Source of the DNA: Succiniclasticum ruminis DSM 9236
GTDB lineage: Bacteria; Bacillota; Negativicutes; Acidaminococcales; Acidaminococcaceae
Assembly (NCBI RefSeq): GCF_900112895.1
Contig: NZ_FONL01000005.1
Span: 60,835 to 124,834, forward strand
DNA length: 64,000 nucleotides
Direction: 5' to 3'
A program made the translations under genes and the position numbers. The number at the start of each line of letters is the position of its first letter. Within the stretch, counting starts at the first letter, position 1. A model generated the notes under the pieces. It saw only the letters and a list, made by a program, of their open reading frames with translations, had not been told where the DNA came from and ran no database searches. Below, in pieces: positions 52,877 to 62,717 of this stretch.

Positions 52877-53905
52877 TTAACGAATGCCAAACAAAGATTT
52901 TAAGAAAGCAGAACGGGTTACAAGATATGCCAGACCAAAGCAAAAGAAAAATTTCCCAATTATTCGGAAAACAAGATATGCGTAAAAACCTTTTCCGATA
53001 GGGATTAATGTATTAAAGAAAGTTAAAAGAGAATGCCAATTAATATAAAAACAACCTAAAATATCAAAGATTAAAATCAGGACACTATAAACACCCAGCC
53101 AAGATAAAATTTGGGCAAGAACTTTAGTATAATGTGAAATATAACCGGAAAGAATAAATACACAGAGGCAACCGCCTATGCTACCTACGATGTCAATGAT
53201 TCCATGATAAACGTTAGCACGATACAAGGCTACGTCTTTAAAGTTTATAATACACCAGACCCAGCACAAGCTAAGTATCAGCATAATAACCATTTTACAT
53301 TCTTGTGAAATATGTGGGAAAATTGATCGGTGAATATCTTTATATAAAAAACCAAAATACATAAACAGTAAACCGAAAAATCCGGATTGAATACAAAACG
53401 GTAACCATATAAAGTCTTTTGATATAGTAGCAAACAGAAATAAAATAATTACCGTGCAAATGCGTAGCGTTTGTTTTTTTTCGGAAAGATATTTTAAGGT
53501 AATGCTGCTCCAAAATAATGCCCATAAGAACCAGATTGCGCCAACAGAAGAGGCTTTGAAAGGAATTTTCTGGTTATAACCTCCACCGTATAGCGCAGTG
53601 ATTAGTTTTGCAAAGCCTGCTTGAAAATAGTCTGCACCATGACTAAATGCCATTATCATGGAGAAAATAACTATCAATATAGATGCTGTGGCATATGGCT
53701 TCATTAAGCTTAAAAATTTGTTTTTAACATACGCGTAAAAATTTGTTTTTTGATTAAGAAGAAAGCCACTGATATAAAAAAACAGGGGCATATGAAAAGT
53801 ATATACTACTTTTACTATGCCATACACACCCAAATGTCCTAATATTACACAGATTATGCCAATGCCTTTTGCGATATCAATGATATTGTTTCTTTTCTCT
53901 TCCAT
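52877..53905 (-). CDS. Acyltransferase family 3 membrane protein
   Basis: A 342-residue multispanning protein (about ten helices) of the Acyltransferase_3 family that O-acylates surface glycans. It begins NNIIDIAKGIGIICVILGH with the family's conserved His, and has YTFHMPLFFYISGFLL and GAIWFLWALFW. GGAG is well placed before the start. It is the only minus-strand gene in the AT-rich part and is convergent with the SDR fusion. The 144-base gap (52733-52876) shows AT-rich repeats but no clear terminator. Probably acetylates the Galf polysaccharide or core. Confidence 0.88.
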   Translation of the reverse strand: MEEKRNNIIDIAKGIGIICVILGHLGVYGIVKVVYTFHMPLFFYISGFLLNQKTNFYAYVKNKFLSLMKPYATASILIVIFSMIMAFSHGADYFQAGFAKLITALYGGGYNQKIPFKASSVGAIWFLWALFWSSITLKYLSEKKQTLRICTVIILFLFATISKDFIWLPFCIQSGFFGLLFMYFGFLYKDIHRSIFPHISQECKMVIMLILSLCWVWCIINFKDVALYRANVYHGIIDIVGSIGGCLCVFILSGYISHYTKVLAQILSWLGVYSVLILIFDILGCFYINWHSLLTFFNTLIPIGKGFYAYLVFRIIGKFFFCFGLAYLVTRSAFLKSLFGIR

Positions 53906-53942
53906 AAGACAGCTCCACTATGAATAATAAAGATTGCATTTC

Positions 53943-54013
53943 ATTATATCAGATGTTGGCTTTAGTTTAAAGGAGATTTTTAATTATAAAATGGAAGTTT
54001 TTTGTGCTATAAT
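53943..54013. promoter_or_regulatory. Divergent promoters between acyltransferase and glf copy 2
   Basis: The plus-strand promoter has TGC-TATAAT (54005-54013), an extended -10, about 100 bases before glf. The minus-strand promoter has TTTAAA (complement of 53966-53971), 17 bases and TATAAT (complement of 53943-53948), about 40 bases before the acyltransferase start. Confidence 0.5.
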
Positions 54014-54111
54014 TATTTAATTAAAACTGTTTTGATTTTATAAGTGACAACAGTTTCTTGTTTTTCTGTACGTTAAATTTTAGAGACCATTAAAATGGAG
54101 GTAGTTGGTTC

Positions 54112-55215
54112 ATGTATGATTACTTGATTGTAGGCAGTGGTTTGTTCGGCAGTGTATTTGCGCATGAAATGAAAGCCCGCGGAAAAAGTGTACTGGTCAT
54201 TGAACGGCGTGATCATGTAGGCGGAAATATTCATTGCGAAGAAAAAGAAGGCATTAATATCCATCAATACGGAGCTCATATTTTCCATACAGACTACAAA
54301 AATGTGTGGGAGTATGTGAACCGGTTTGTAGAATTTAATAATTATGTGAATTCACCGGTAGCCAATTATCATGGGGAACTGTATAATTTGCCGTTTAACA
54401 TGAATACATTCAGCAAGATGTGGGGGGTAATTACGCCGAAAGAAGCAGCGGAGAAAATTGCCCAGCAGAGGAAAGTGATTACCGGCGAACCAAAAAATCT
54501 GGAGGAACAGGCAATTTCGCTAATTGGTACTGATGTCTATACTAAACTGATCAAAGGTTATACAGAAAAGCAATGGGGCAGAACCTGTACTGAGTTACCT
54601 GCCTTTATTATCAAAAGACTTCCTGTCCGCTATACGTTTGATAATAATTACTTTAATGACCGTTTCCAGGGAATTCCCATGGGCGGCTACAATAAGCTGA
54701 TTGATGCATTGTTAGAAGGCATTGAGGTTCGAACCGGTGTGGATTACAATGAGCAGCGGGAGGTATACAGGGATTCGGCCAGGACGGTAATATATACCGG
54801 TCCTATTGATGCCTATTTTGGGTATCGGCTGGGGCAACTGGAATACCGCGGTTTGCGTTTTGAAACAGAACGACTGGAGGAAGAGAATCATCAGGGCGTT
54901 GCGGTTATGAATTTTACCGCACGGGAAGTTCCATATACCCGCAGTATCGAACATAAGCATTTTGAGTATGGAAAGCAGCCGGTTACTTATGTGACAAAAG
55001 AATATCCGGCAGAATGGAGACCTGGTGAAGAAGCATATTATCCGGTTAATAATGATAAAAACCAGCTTCTATATGAAAAATATGCAAGCCTCGCGAAAAA
55101 AGAAAAAAATGTGATTTTTGGCGGTCGACTTGCAGAGTACAAATATTACGATATGGATGACGTAATTTACAGTGCATTGCAGTGTGTGGAAAAAGAACTG
55201 GCAAAAACAAAATAG
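54112..55215 (+). CDS. glf: UDP-galactopyranose mutase (copy 2)
   Basis: A 367-residue Glf with the same landmarks as the copy at 30541-31680: YLIVGSGLFGSVFAHE, IERRDHVGGN, HIFHTD, FTARE near the end of the substrate domain and FGGRLAEYKYYDMDDVI at the C-terminal FAD contact. It makes UDP-Galf. GGAGG lies 10 bases before the ATG, and it has its own extended -10 promoter. The two copies differ throughout, so they are not a recent duplication; they may have arrived with different glycan modules. Confidence 0.95.
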   Translation: MYDYLIVGSGLFGSVFAHEMKARGKSVLVIERRDHVGGNIHCEEKEGINIHQYGAHIFHTDYKNVWEYVNRFVEFNNYVNSPVANYHGELYNLPFNMNTFSKMWGVITPKEAAEKIAQQRKVITGEPKNLEEQAISLIGTDVYTKLIKGYTEKQWGRTCTELPAFIIKRLPVRYTFDNNYFNDRFQGIPMGGYNKLIDALLEGIEVRTGVDYNEQREVYRDSARTVIYTGPIDAYFGYRLGQLEYRGLRFETERLEEENHQGVAVMNFTAREVPYTRSIEHKHFEYGKQPVTYVTKEYPAEWRPGEEAYYPVNNDKNQLLYEKYASLAKKEKNVIFGGRLAEYKYYDMDDVIYSALQCVEKELAKTK

Positions 55216-55316
55216 CACAGGTATCAGGCTAATGAGGTGTTGACAAAGCGCATTGTTGGCAATAGGGAACTTCGGAAAATTAGTTTGATAGTTCAGATAG
55301 GCATGGAGGAGCAGGT

Positions 55317-56558
55317 TTGATTAGTCGACCTAAAGTATCGGTTATTGTGCCGGTATACAATGAAGAACGATTTCTGCAAGAATGTATGGACAGTGTGTTG
55401 ACGCAAACGCTGAAAGAGATTGAGGTGTATTGTGTTGATGATGGTTCAACAGATAAGTCGTTAGACATTTTGAAACAATATGCAAAAAAAGATTCCCGGG
55501 TCATTGTTGAAGTTCAGGGGAACCTGGGGGTTTCTACCGCTAGGAATAAGGCGTTGCTCCATTGCAACGGTGAATTTGTGTGTTTTATGGACGGTGATGA
55601 TTTATATCCTGATAAGAATATTTTAGAAGTTCTTTATAAAAAGGCCATAGAGCATAACGCAAAAATATGCGGCGGTTCTATGGAAGGTTTTGACGGCAGA
55701 AGGAAATGGACTTTTTCTGGCTATTTAAAAGATTTTACAATTCCAGAGGAAGGAATTATCCGTTTTCAGGACTATCAATTTGATTATGGTTACCAACGCT
55801 TTATTTTTGAAAGAAAACTACTGATCGAAAACGACATTCTTTTTCCGGATTATAAAAGATTTCAAGATCCGCCATTCTTTTTAAAAGCAATGTTAAAAGC
55901 CGAAAGTTTTTATGGAGTAAAAGAAGTTACTTATAATATTCGTTCCGGGCACCAGCTTCCGCCGGGTGCCTGGCCGGCAGAAAAAATTAATGATATGTTG
56001 CGTGGCTGGCTGGATAACTTGTCCATGTCTAAAGAACTGCATATGGCAAAACTGCATAATGTTGTGATCAGCCATATTGATGAGGCGCATATGCAGGAAG
56101 CCATACAAACCTGTCTGGCACAGGACAACCGAGATACTTTTATATTGTTGTTAAAAATCAATGAAGCTATCGATACGGAGTTGCTGGATGAAAATAAGGA
56201 TAAAAAAGATTATATCATAACCCAGTTACGGGATTTATATAACCGTTATTGTCGCAATATTAATGAATGTTGTGCAAAAGTTGAGGAGAACAGGAAGCTA
56301 CAGGAAGGAAATAAAAAATTAAGTGTTGAAAATAATGATTTAAATGAAAAAAATCAAAACCTGAATCATGAAGCAGAACAATTGCGGAATGAAAATGCAA
56401 TGTATCGACAGAATCTAATCCTGTTGGATGAGCAAAAGCAGCGGTTAGAGGATGAGTTGTGGCATGTATATCATTCGGTATCTTTTCGTACAGGGCGGAT
56501 ATTTACCTATATTCCGCGAAAAATACGTGATTTTTTATGGAAAAATAAAAACCGTTAA
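55317..56558 (+). CDS. Family 2 glycosyltransferase with C-terminal coiled coil
   Basis: A 413-residue GT2 enzyme. The start is TTG at 55317 with GGAGGAG upstream, beginning MISRPKVSVIVPVYNEERFL. VDDGSTDKS, STARNKAL and FMDGDDLYP (DxD) follow. After the catalytic domain (to about 250), residues about 320-385 form an Asn/Glu/Lys coiled coil, and the protein ends with VSFRTGRIFTYIPRKIRDFL. A very similar tail closes the fusion protein at 57857-60334, so it is probably a shared membrane-association or docking motif. The sugar is unknown. Confidence 0.85.
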   Translation: MISRPKVSVIVPVYNEERFLQECMDSVLTQTLKEIEVYCVDDGSTDKSLDILKQYAKKDSRVIVEVQGNLGVSTARNKALLHCNGEFVCFMDGDDLYPDKNILEVLYKKAIEHNAKICGGSMEGFDGRRKWTFSGYLKDFTIPEEGIIRFQDYQFDYGYQRFIFERKLLIENDILFPDYKRFQDPPFFLKAMLKAESFYGVKEVTYNIRSGHQLPPGAWPAEKINDMLRGWLDNLSMSKELHMAKLHNVVISHIDEAHMQEAIQTCLAQDNRDTFILLLKINEAIDTELLDENKDKKDYIITQLRDLYNRYCRNINECCAKVEENRKLQEGNKKLSVENNDLNEKNQNLNHEAEQLRNENAMYRQNLILLDEQKQRLEDELWHVYHSVSFRTGRIFTYIPRKIRDFLWKNKNR

Positions 56559-56611
56559 TGTTAATATAAATGCAGTTTTTATCTTAATATTAAAGAAAAG
56601 AGGGTATTGGG

Positions 56612-57778
56612 TTGAAAATCGCTATTGCAGGTACAGGGTATGTAGGTTTGTCAAACGGCATTTTATTGGCGCAGCATAACAAGGTGGTAGCTCTGGACAT
56701 TATTCCGGAAAAAGTTGCGCTGCTGAATGCCAAAAAGTCGCCAATTGTAGACAAAGAAATAGAAGAATATCTGGCTGAAAAAGAGCTTGACTTTACAGCA
56801 ACGTTAAGCGCCGAGGAGGCGTTTAACGGTGCTGCTTTTATTATTATTTCCACGCCAACCAATTATGATCCGGATAAGAATTATTTTGATACTTCTTCTG
56901 TGGAATCGGTCATTGATCAGGTAATCAAAATCAATCCGGATGCAGTTATGGTCATCAAGTCAACGGTTCCGGTAGGTTATACGAAAAGAATAAAAGAAAA
57001 ATACCACACGAATAACATTATCTTTTCTCCTGAATTCCTACGGGAAGGGAAGGCACTGTACGACAACCTGTACCCATCGCGTATTGTAGTGGGGGAAAAA
57101 TCGGAACGGGCCAAAACCTTTGCCAGCCTGCTGGCAGGAGGGGCTATCAAAAAGGATATCCCCATGGTGTTTACTGATTCTACGGAAGCGGAGGCAATCA
57201 AGCTGTTTGCCAATACCTATCTGGCACTGCGGGTGGCCTATTTCAACGAACTGGACAGTTACGCCCAGGTGCGCGGCCTGAACACAGAAGATATCATAAA
57301 AGGCGTGTGCATGGACCCGCGCATTGGCGATTTTTATAATAATCCATCCTTTGGTTATGGCGGATATTGCCTGCCGAAGGATACCAAACAGCTGCTTGCC
57401 AACTATGCCCATGTGCCCCAAAACCTGATTGGCGCCATAGTAGCGGCAAACCATACCCGCAAGGATTTTATTGCAGATTCCATTTTAGCCAAAAAACCGA
57501 AAATTGTAGGTGTGTACCGCCTTACGATGAAAACGGCATCGGATAATTTCCGGGCTTCTGCAATTCAGGGCGTTATGAAACGGATCAAGGCCCATGGGGT
57601 TGAAGTAGTTGTGTATGAGCCAACCTTGAAAGATGACAACTTCTTTAACTCCCGGGTGATTCGCGATTTTGATGAATTTAAGAAGATCAGCGACGTGATT
57701 GTAGCAAACCGTTGGGAGAAAACACTGGAAGATGTGAAGGACAAGGTATATACTAGGGATTTGTTTACGAGGGATTAA
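56612..57778 (+). CDS. ugd: UDP-glucose 6-dehydrogenase
   Basis: A 388-residue enzyme oxidising UDP-glucose twice to UDP-glucuronate with NAD. The N-terminal [16 protein letters not shown] nucleotide fold, [35 protein letters not shown] and the active-site cysteine C253 in [15 protein letters not shown] are all present. The start is TTG at 56612 (AGAGGG upstream). It shows that the glycan, or another polymer of this cell, contains glucuronic acid or a sugar derived from it. Confidence 0.93.
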   Translation: MKIAIAGTGYVGLSNGILLAQHNKVVALDIIPEKVALLNAKKSPIVDKEIEEYLAEKELDFTATLSAEEAFNGAAFIIISTPTNYDPDKNYFDTSSVESVIDQVIKINPDAVMVIKSTVPVGYTKRIKEKYHTNNIIFSPEFLREGKALYDNLYPSRIVVGEKSERAKTFASLLAGGAIKKDIPMVFTDSTEAEAIKLFANTYLALRVAYFNELDSYAQVRGLNTEDIIKGVCMDPRIGDFYNNPSFGYGGYCLPKDTKQLLANYAHVPQNLIGAIVAANHTRKDFIADSILAKKPKIVGVYRLTMKTASDNFRASAIQGVMKRIKAHGVEVVVYEPTLKDDNFFNSRVIRDFDEFKKISDVIVANRWEKTLEDVKDKVYTRDLFTRD

Positions 57779-57856
57779 GCTATATTATTATTGGCCGTAT
57801 TGTTACAAGATTTATTTCAATAAGAATTTTCAAACTGTTTAGAAGGAGTGCTCGTA

Positions 57857-60334
57857 ATGTTGCCCAAGGTATCGGTTATTGTTCCCATATTCAACAAAGA
57901 AAAATACTTGAGAAACTGTCTGGATATTTTATTAAGCCAGTCACTTCAGGATATAGAAATTATTTGTGTCGATGACTTTTCTGTAGATTCAAGCCGAGAA
58001 ATTCTTTATGAATACGCAATGAAGGACAACCGGATAATATGTGTTTTCCATGAAGAGAATAAAAGCACTTCCCAAACAAGAAAAGATGGCGTTCTTGTAT
58101 CGACCGGTCAATACATTATGTTTGTTGACGGTGATGACGAGTTGTATCCGGACAGTTGCGAAAAGGCGTATAATGCTATAGAGAAATATCAGACAGATAT
58201 AGTCCACTTCAACACCACTATTAATAATTGTGCTAAAGTTCCACAGGCCAGAATTGATATGAATAAAAAATTAGTTCAGCCTTTTTTGGGAAATTTAGTG
58301 ACGGAAGATTTAATTATTTCTTGCTGGAAAGATAGAAAATTTGGATTTCAGATCTGGAATAAGATTTATAATGGTCAAATTGTTAGAAAAGCATTTTCGG
58401 AAGTTGAAGACGGGAGTTTCCCAAAAGCACAGGATTTATATGCATTCTTTTTAATTGCTTTTTATTCTAAAACGTATTATGGGATAGAAGATGAACTATA
58501 TAAATACAATTTTGGCTTGGGCGTTACCGGTCGGGATTTTATTCCGTTAAGTAACTTTAGAACGTTATTAACCGAAAAAAGAGTCCATGAAGCTTTGACA
58601 CGTTTTTTAGAAGGCAAACATGAAAAGGAAAAATACAGTGAGGTTCTACAGGGCATTTATAATGGCTTTTTAAATGAATGTGTGGTGCGATGGCGGGACA
58701 ATCTTTATGATTCTGCTAAATCAGAAGGTTTTGAATTGTTGACAGAAGTATTTGGTCTGGAAGATGTTTTGTGTTTTCTGGCGAGAACAGACTGGGATCC
58801 GGAAGTTCGTATTGGTGAACTGATGAAAGATGTAGCGTTCTTTCGCTATAAAAAACGAGATAAAAAGAAAAAAACGATTGCAGCATATTACCGATGTATT
58901 GCGAACGGTGGCGCACAGCACGTGGTAGCTATGCTTTGCAATCGCTGGGCCGAAATGAAGGATGAAAGCGGAGACTATCTGTATGACGTTGTTCTAGTAA
59001 CAGATGTTGAACCAGTGGCCGATGAATATGGTTTGTCTAAAAAGGTGAAAAGAGCTTTTGTACCACCGTTTGCGAGTTCAGTGAAAGAACATTTTCGGGA
59101 ACGATATAAAGCTTGGGTTAATATAATACAAGATTTTAACATTGATATTGTGGTAAGTAGCTTATGGGTGGATCCTGTTATTTACTGGGACATGCTTGCC
59201 ATAAAGGGACAAAAATCGAAACCGGCTTTTATTATCCATACCCAAAGCTTTTGTGCAGTGCCTTTTGAATTTCAGGGGAATAATGCAACAACTCAAATTT
59301 ATAAATATATGATTTGTGATGGGGTAGTAACATTATCTGAATGCGATAAGTTATTTGTTTCCTCGTTTAACAATCATGTTCGTTATATAGACAATCCTAT
59401 AGCTTTTAAGCCACAAGAACTTCCTTTAAGTACTTACGATGAAAATACATTAGTCTGGGTTGGTCGTATTTCTTATGAAAAGCAGCCATTAGACGCTATA
59501 AAAATGATGAAATTTGTGGTCGAAAAAATACCTGATGCAAAGTTGCTTCTCGTTGGTGATGGAAATGAGACTTTAAATAAACAGATTCGCGAATTAATTC
59601 AGCAATATGAATTAGAGGCCAATATAGATGTGATTGGTTTTACATTGGATGTTGGAGCGTATTATAAACGTTCTTCAGCGATGATCTGCACCTCAAAATA
59701 TGAAGGATTTTGTCTAACTATTGCCGAAGCGTTAGCTTTTGGTTTACCCGTAATAAGTTATGATATGCCTTGGTTAACTTTTATGCAAGACGGAAGAGGA
59801 ATCATTACAGTGCCGCAAAAAAAATATGAAATATTAGCCCAAACTGTGGTTGAACTGCTTAGTAACAAAGAGCGCATAAAAGAATTAGGAAAACAAGGGA
59901 AACAATTGATAACAGAAATTGCAAACGAGAATATAGAAATAGAATGGGAGGATTTTTTTGAAAATATTCCGATAGCAAAAGAAAAAGATAATGAGCAAGA
60001 TTTTGCAAGGATACTTTTTAAATATCTTACATTATATCAATATGACGGTAAAATCAAGGCCGTAAACGCAGAAATTCAAAAGGTAAAACGCGTTGACAAT
60101 GAATTGAAAAAAGCGAAAGCAACGCTACAAAACGCACAAAATAAAAACAAAACATTGGAAACCAATCTAAAGAAAGAAACAGAAGAGAACAAAAAGGGCA
60201 AAGCATTACTTGATAAAATTAAGCGAGAAAAAGATTTCTTTGCGAAAGAACTAACTAATGTCAAGAGCGGATATTCTTTTAGAATAGGACGCATTATTAC
60301 CTGGTTGCCCAGAAAACTGACGGGAAGGAAGTAA
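57857..60334 (+). CDS. GT2-GT4 fused glycosyltransferase with coiled-coil tail
   Basis: An 825-residue bifunctional protein. Residues about 1-230 are a GT2 domain (VSVIVPIFNKEKYLRNCLDI, VDDFSVDSS, FVDGDDELYP). Residues about 340-690 are a GT4/GT-B domain (CIANGGAQHVVAMLCNRWAE, VWVGRISYEKQPLDAIKMM, VGDGNE, CTSKYEGFCLTIAEALAFGL with EX7E). Residues about 735-800 are a coiled coil, and the end reads YSFRIGRIITWLPRKLTGRK. The ATG at 57857 has AAGGAG 8 bases upstream. Two catalytic sites on one chain suggest it adds two sugars in turn, or makes a repeating disaccharide. The tail matches that of the GT2 at 55317. Confidence 0.88.
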   Translation: MLPKVSVIVPIFNKEKYLRNCLDILLSQSLQDIEIICVDDFSVDSSREILYEYAMKDNRIICVFHEENKSTSQTRKDGVLVSTGQYIMFVDGDDELYPDSCEKAYNAIEKYQTDIVHFNTTINNCAKVPQARIDMNKKLVQPFLGNLVTEDLIISCWKDRKFGFQIWNKIYNGQIVRKAFSEVEDGSFPKAQDLYAFFLIAFYSKTYYGIEDELYKYNFGLGVTGRDFIPLSNFRTLLTEKRVHEALTRFLEGKHEKEKYSEVLQGIYNGFLNECVVRWRDNLYDSAKSEGFELLTEVFGLEDVLCFLARTDWDPEVRIGELMKDVAFFRYKKRDKKKKTIAAYYRCIANGGAQHVVAMLCNRWAEMKDESGDYLYDVVLVTDVEPVADEYGLSKKVKRAFVPPFASSVKEHFRERYKAWVNIIQDFNIDIVVSSLWVDPVIYWDMLAIKGQKSKPAFIIHTQSFCAVPFEFQGNNATTQIYKYMICDGVVTLSECDKLFVSSFNNHVRYIDNPIAFKPQELPLSTYDENTLVWVGRISYEKQPLDAIKMMKFVVEKIPDAKLLLVGDGNETLNKQIRELIQQYELEANIDVIGFTLDVGAYYKRSSAMICTSKYEGFCLTIAEALAFGLPVISYDMPWLTFMQDGRGIITVPQKKYEILAQTVVELLSNKERIKELGKQGKQLITEIANENIEIEWEDFFENIPIAKEKDNEQDFARILFKYLTLYQYDGKIKAVNAEIQKVKRVDNELKKAKATLQNAQNKNKTLETNLKKETEENKKGKALLDKIKREKDFFAKELTNVKSGYSFRIGRIITWLPRKLTGRK

Positions 60335-60417
60335 CTGTTGTGTATAGTTACCTAGGTATAAGCCTGACATTGTGAACTTAAAGTTTTATAAAGAAAAATA
60401 ATTAAAGAAAGGCAATT

Positions 60418-61614
60418 TTGGTAAATCAAATGAATAAAATTAGCTTTTACAACATTAATAAAAAGACAACTAGAATTGATTTTACGGTAGTAACGGAGAT
60501 GGATAGTGTACCAAGAAATGAAGAAAATATTTATTTTGAATTCAATTGCGAAAATAACGTATCAAATTCGGCTTTGGCCTGTTCATTTATCGCATTGATT
60601 ATGAATGCGTATAAAAAAGTATATATTGATCTTCCACTTCCACAAAACTGTCTGTCTTTTTTACGTAATGGTTTAAAATCGGAAATCACTTGTAAAGAAG
60701 AGATTGCAGACTCAATTAATAACCGAAATAATACTAATTTGAACAATATTGCACTGTTATTTTCAGGTGGTTTTGATTCTTTAGCTGCTATGAATTTGTT
60801 TAATCCAGGTAGGCTAAAACTTATATCCTTGGACTACGGGGGGGTCTTTGCTGACGAAAAGTTATGCTTCAGTCAATTTAAAACATATAATGTTGCAACC
60901 AATTGTCGAGCGAGTAACTTTTTTAAGTATGCTAGTAAATTTTATGTACCCGCTTTCAGTATAGGAGCAATACTTTATGCAGAAAAACTTGCTATCGGTT
61001 ATGCAGCTTCGGGTGATATTTTAGAAGCATTTCACGATTTTAATTGCACTTACCCAAACTATGTTTACCCAGGAAGTTATCTTAATATACGACAAGTTAG
61101 ACCAACATTTGGTTTAACAGAAGTTGGTACAGCAATGATTGTAAAAAAGATGTTGCATCCATCGTTAATTAATACGGCAATCAATTCGCTAGCTAAACCG
61201 GGATCAACAAAAAGATTACGAAAAGATGTTCTTTTGAATTTTGTGGGAGGGGAATGCCCAATAAATACCATTAAAACCCCGTTGAAATTTGGGCGAGACT
61301 ATGTAATGGATTTTCTTTTTCTACATATTTTTAAATATAATAAATCTTTAGGTGAAAAAATGGTGACTTCCGTTCCTAAAGATGTAATAGAGTTCTTAAC
61401 TTGCCATAAATTAGATTTTTACAAAAAAATTAATCCTAAAAGCTTACGTAATATACCTGATGATATTAATATGAATTTCTTTTTAGATACATTATATAAA
61501 TGCGGAATCGATATTTACAATAGTGAAGATTTTAAAGAATTGCATGAGACGAGAAGTTTGCTTGCTAAATATTACAACGAAGAAAATAAAAATATCAAAA
61601 TTGGGGTTTTATAG
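60418..61614 (+). CDS. PP-loop ATP-pyrophosphatase-fold protein of unknown function
   Basis: A 398-residue soluble protein with the PP-loop signature LLFSGGFDSLAAMNLF (SGGFDS at 116-121), which binds ATP and drives adenylation in asparagine synthetase, QueC/ExsB, TilS, ThiI and the sugar amidotransferases WbpG/PseA. The rest is not familiar: LISLDYGGVFADEKLCFSQF follows, then AASGDILEAFHDF and FVGGECPINTIKTPLKFGRD. The TTG at 60418 has AAAGG 5 bases upstream; an ATG four codons on is the alternative. Placed between a glycosyltransferase and an acyltransferase, it may amidate or otherwise activate a sugar acid (UDP-glucuronate is available via Ugd). It includes a G7 tract at 60838-60844. Confidence 0.75.
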   Translation: MVNQMNKISFYNINKKTTRIDFTVVTEMDSVPRNEENIYFEFNCENNVSNSALACSFIALIMNAYKKVYIDLPLPQNCLSFLRNGLKSEITCKEEIADSINNRNNTNLNNIALLFSGGFDSLAAMNLFNPGRLKLISLDYGGVFADEKLCFSQFKTYNVATNCRASNFFKYASKFYVPAFSIGAILYAEKLAIGYAASGDILEAFHDFNCTYPNYVYPGSYLNIRQVRPTFGLTEVGTAMIVKKMLHPSLINTAINSLAKPGSTKRLRKDVLLNFVGGECPINTIKTPLKFGRDYVMDFLFLHIFKYNKSLGEKMVTSVPKDVIEFLTCHKLDFYKKINPKSLRNIPDDINMNFFLDTLYKCGIDIYNSEDFKELHETRSLLAKYYNEENKNIKIGVL

Positions 61615-61630
61615 AAAAACTGGAGTGTTT

Positions 61631-62685
61631 ATGCAAAGATATAATGCAATAGATTGTTTAAAAGGAATATCGTGTATTGCCGTAATTTTAATTCACTTTA
61701 ATTTTTCGGGAAATTATGGCATTGTTGCCAGTACGCTATCCAAGTTTTCGGTTCCTTTTTTCTTTTTCGTTTCCGGTTTCTTTTTTAATTGGGACGAAAC
61801 CAAAAAGAAGATCTTACATGTTTTGAATCTAATCATAAATGCAGAAGTATTTTATGTCATCTTTACGATTTTGTATAATTTGTTGTTTTTTTCACAAAAT
61901 AGGTTGTTTTCCGTATTAGAGAAACGCATTACGTTTGATCATTTTTTGCGTTTTCTCATAGCCAATCATCCACTAATATATGGTCATTTATGGTTTATGT
62001 TTTCATTACTATATATTTATATATTATTTTATTTAATTTATACAATTACCCCCCCCCCGGGTATATTAAGAAACTTAAAAACAATAAGGCCGCATATGTA
62101 GTTTTGGGTATTGTACTAATGATAGGGTTCTCTGCTCTTGATAATTTTCATAATGTTTTAGGTATTAAATCCTATTTCAAAACACCTTTTTCGACCAGCT
62201 ATATCTCATACTTTCATTTATTTATTTTTAGAGCTTTGCCGTTTTTTTGTTTGGGAATATATTTTAGACTTATAGAAACGAAAATTAGAAATCTTCCATC
62301 GGTTTTATTTAGGAAGGATGTTTTTTCGTGTTTACTTGCGTTAGGCGGGGTATTGAGTGTATGGGAACGCTTTAATTTTCATTCATCTCAGTATTACCTT
62401 GGTACATATATTATTTTTATTTTATTATGTTTATTTTCCATTAAATATTCTGACTGGAATAATAAAATGTTAAACTTTATAGGGAACAAACTTTCCTTAA
62501 ATGTATATGTTTATCATATTGCAATTGGATGGTGCGTTTCTTTATTATCATGGAAATATCGTTATATTGATAAAACTTTTTTTGCGAGTGTTAAAGGTTT
62601 TGTCATAGTTTTGGCTACACTATTGGTTACGTATATGGTTTATAATATTAAAAGTTACCTAAAGTATTCTAAAAAAATGAAATAA
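61631..62685 (+). pseudogene. Acyltransferase family 3 gene split at a C10 tract (possible phase-OFF)
   Basis: The ATG at 61631 (GGAG upstream) opens an Acyltransferase_3 protein: YNAIDCLKGISCIAVILIHF, with the conserved His, then FSVPFFFFVSGFFFNW and HLWFMFSLLYIYI. At a run of ten C (62049-62058) the frame leaves the family and stops at 62101. The rest of the protein continues in the neighbouring frame from the tract to 62685 (GYIKKLKNNKAAYVVLGIVL, LPFFCLGIYFRL, SLNVYVYHIAIGW). Eleven or eight C would restore one 351-residue protein with about ten helices. Either the gene is phase-variable and off here, or the count reflects an assembly error. Confidence 0.85.
62049..62058 (+). repeat. C10 homopolymer in an acyltransferase gene
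   Basis: Ten consecutive C in an otherwise AT-rich gene, exactly where the reading frame of the acyltransferase breaks. Such mononucleotide tracts are the classic substrate of slipped-strand phase variation. Confidence 0.9.
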
Positions 62686-62717
62686 TAGAAAGAAAACTTT
62701 AAAGGAGCGTATTGATT

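Noticed and set aside
61523..61630. Longer N-terminus for the C10-tract acyltransferase
   Set aside because: The extension overlaps the PP-loop gene, and the family N-terminus begins at the ATG at 61631, which has its own GGAG.
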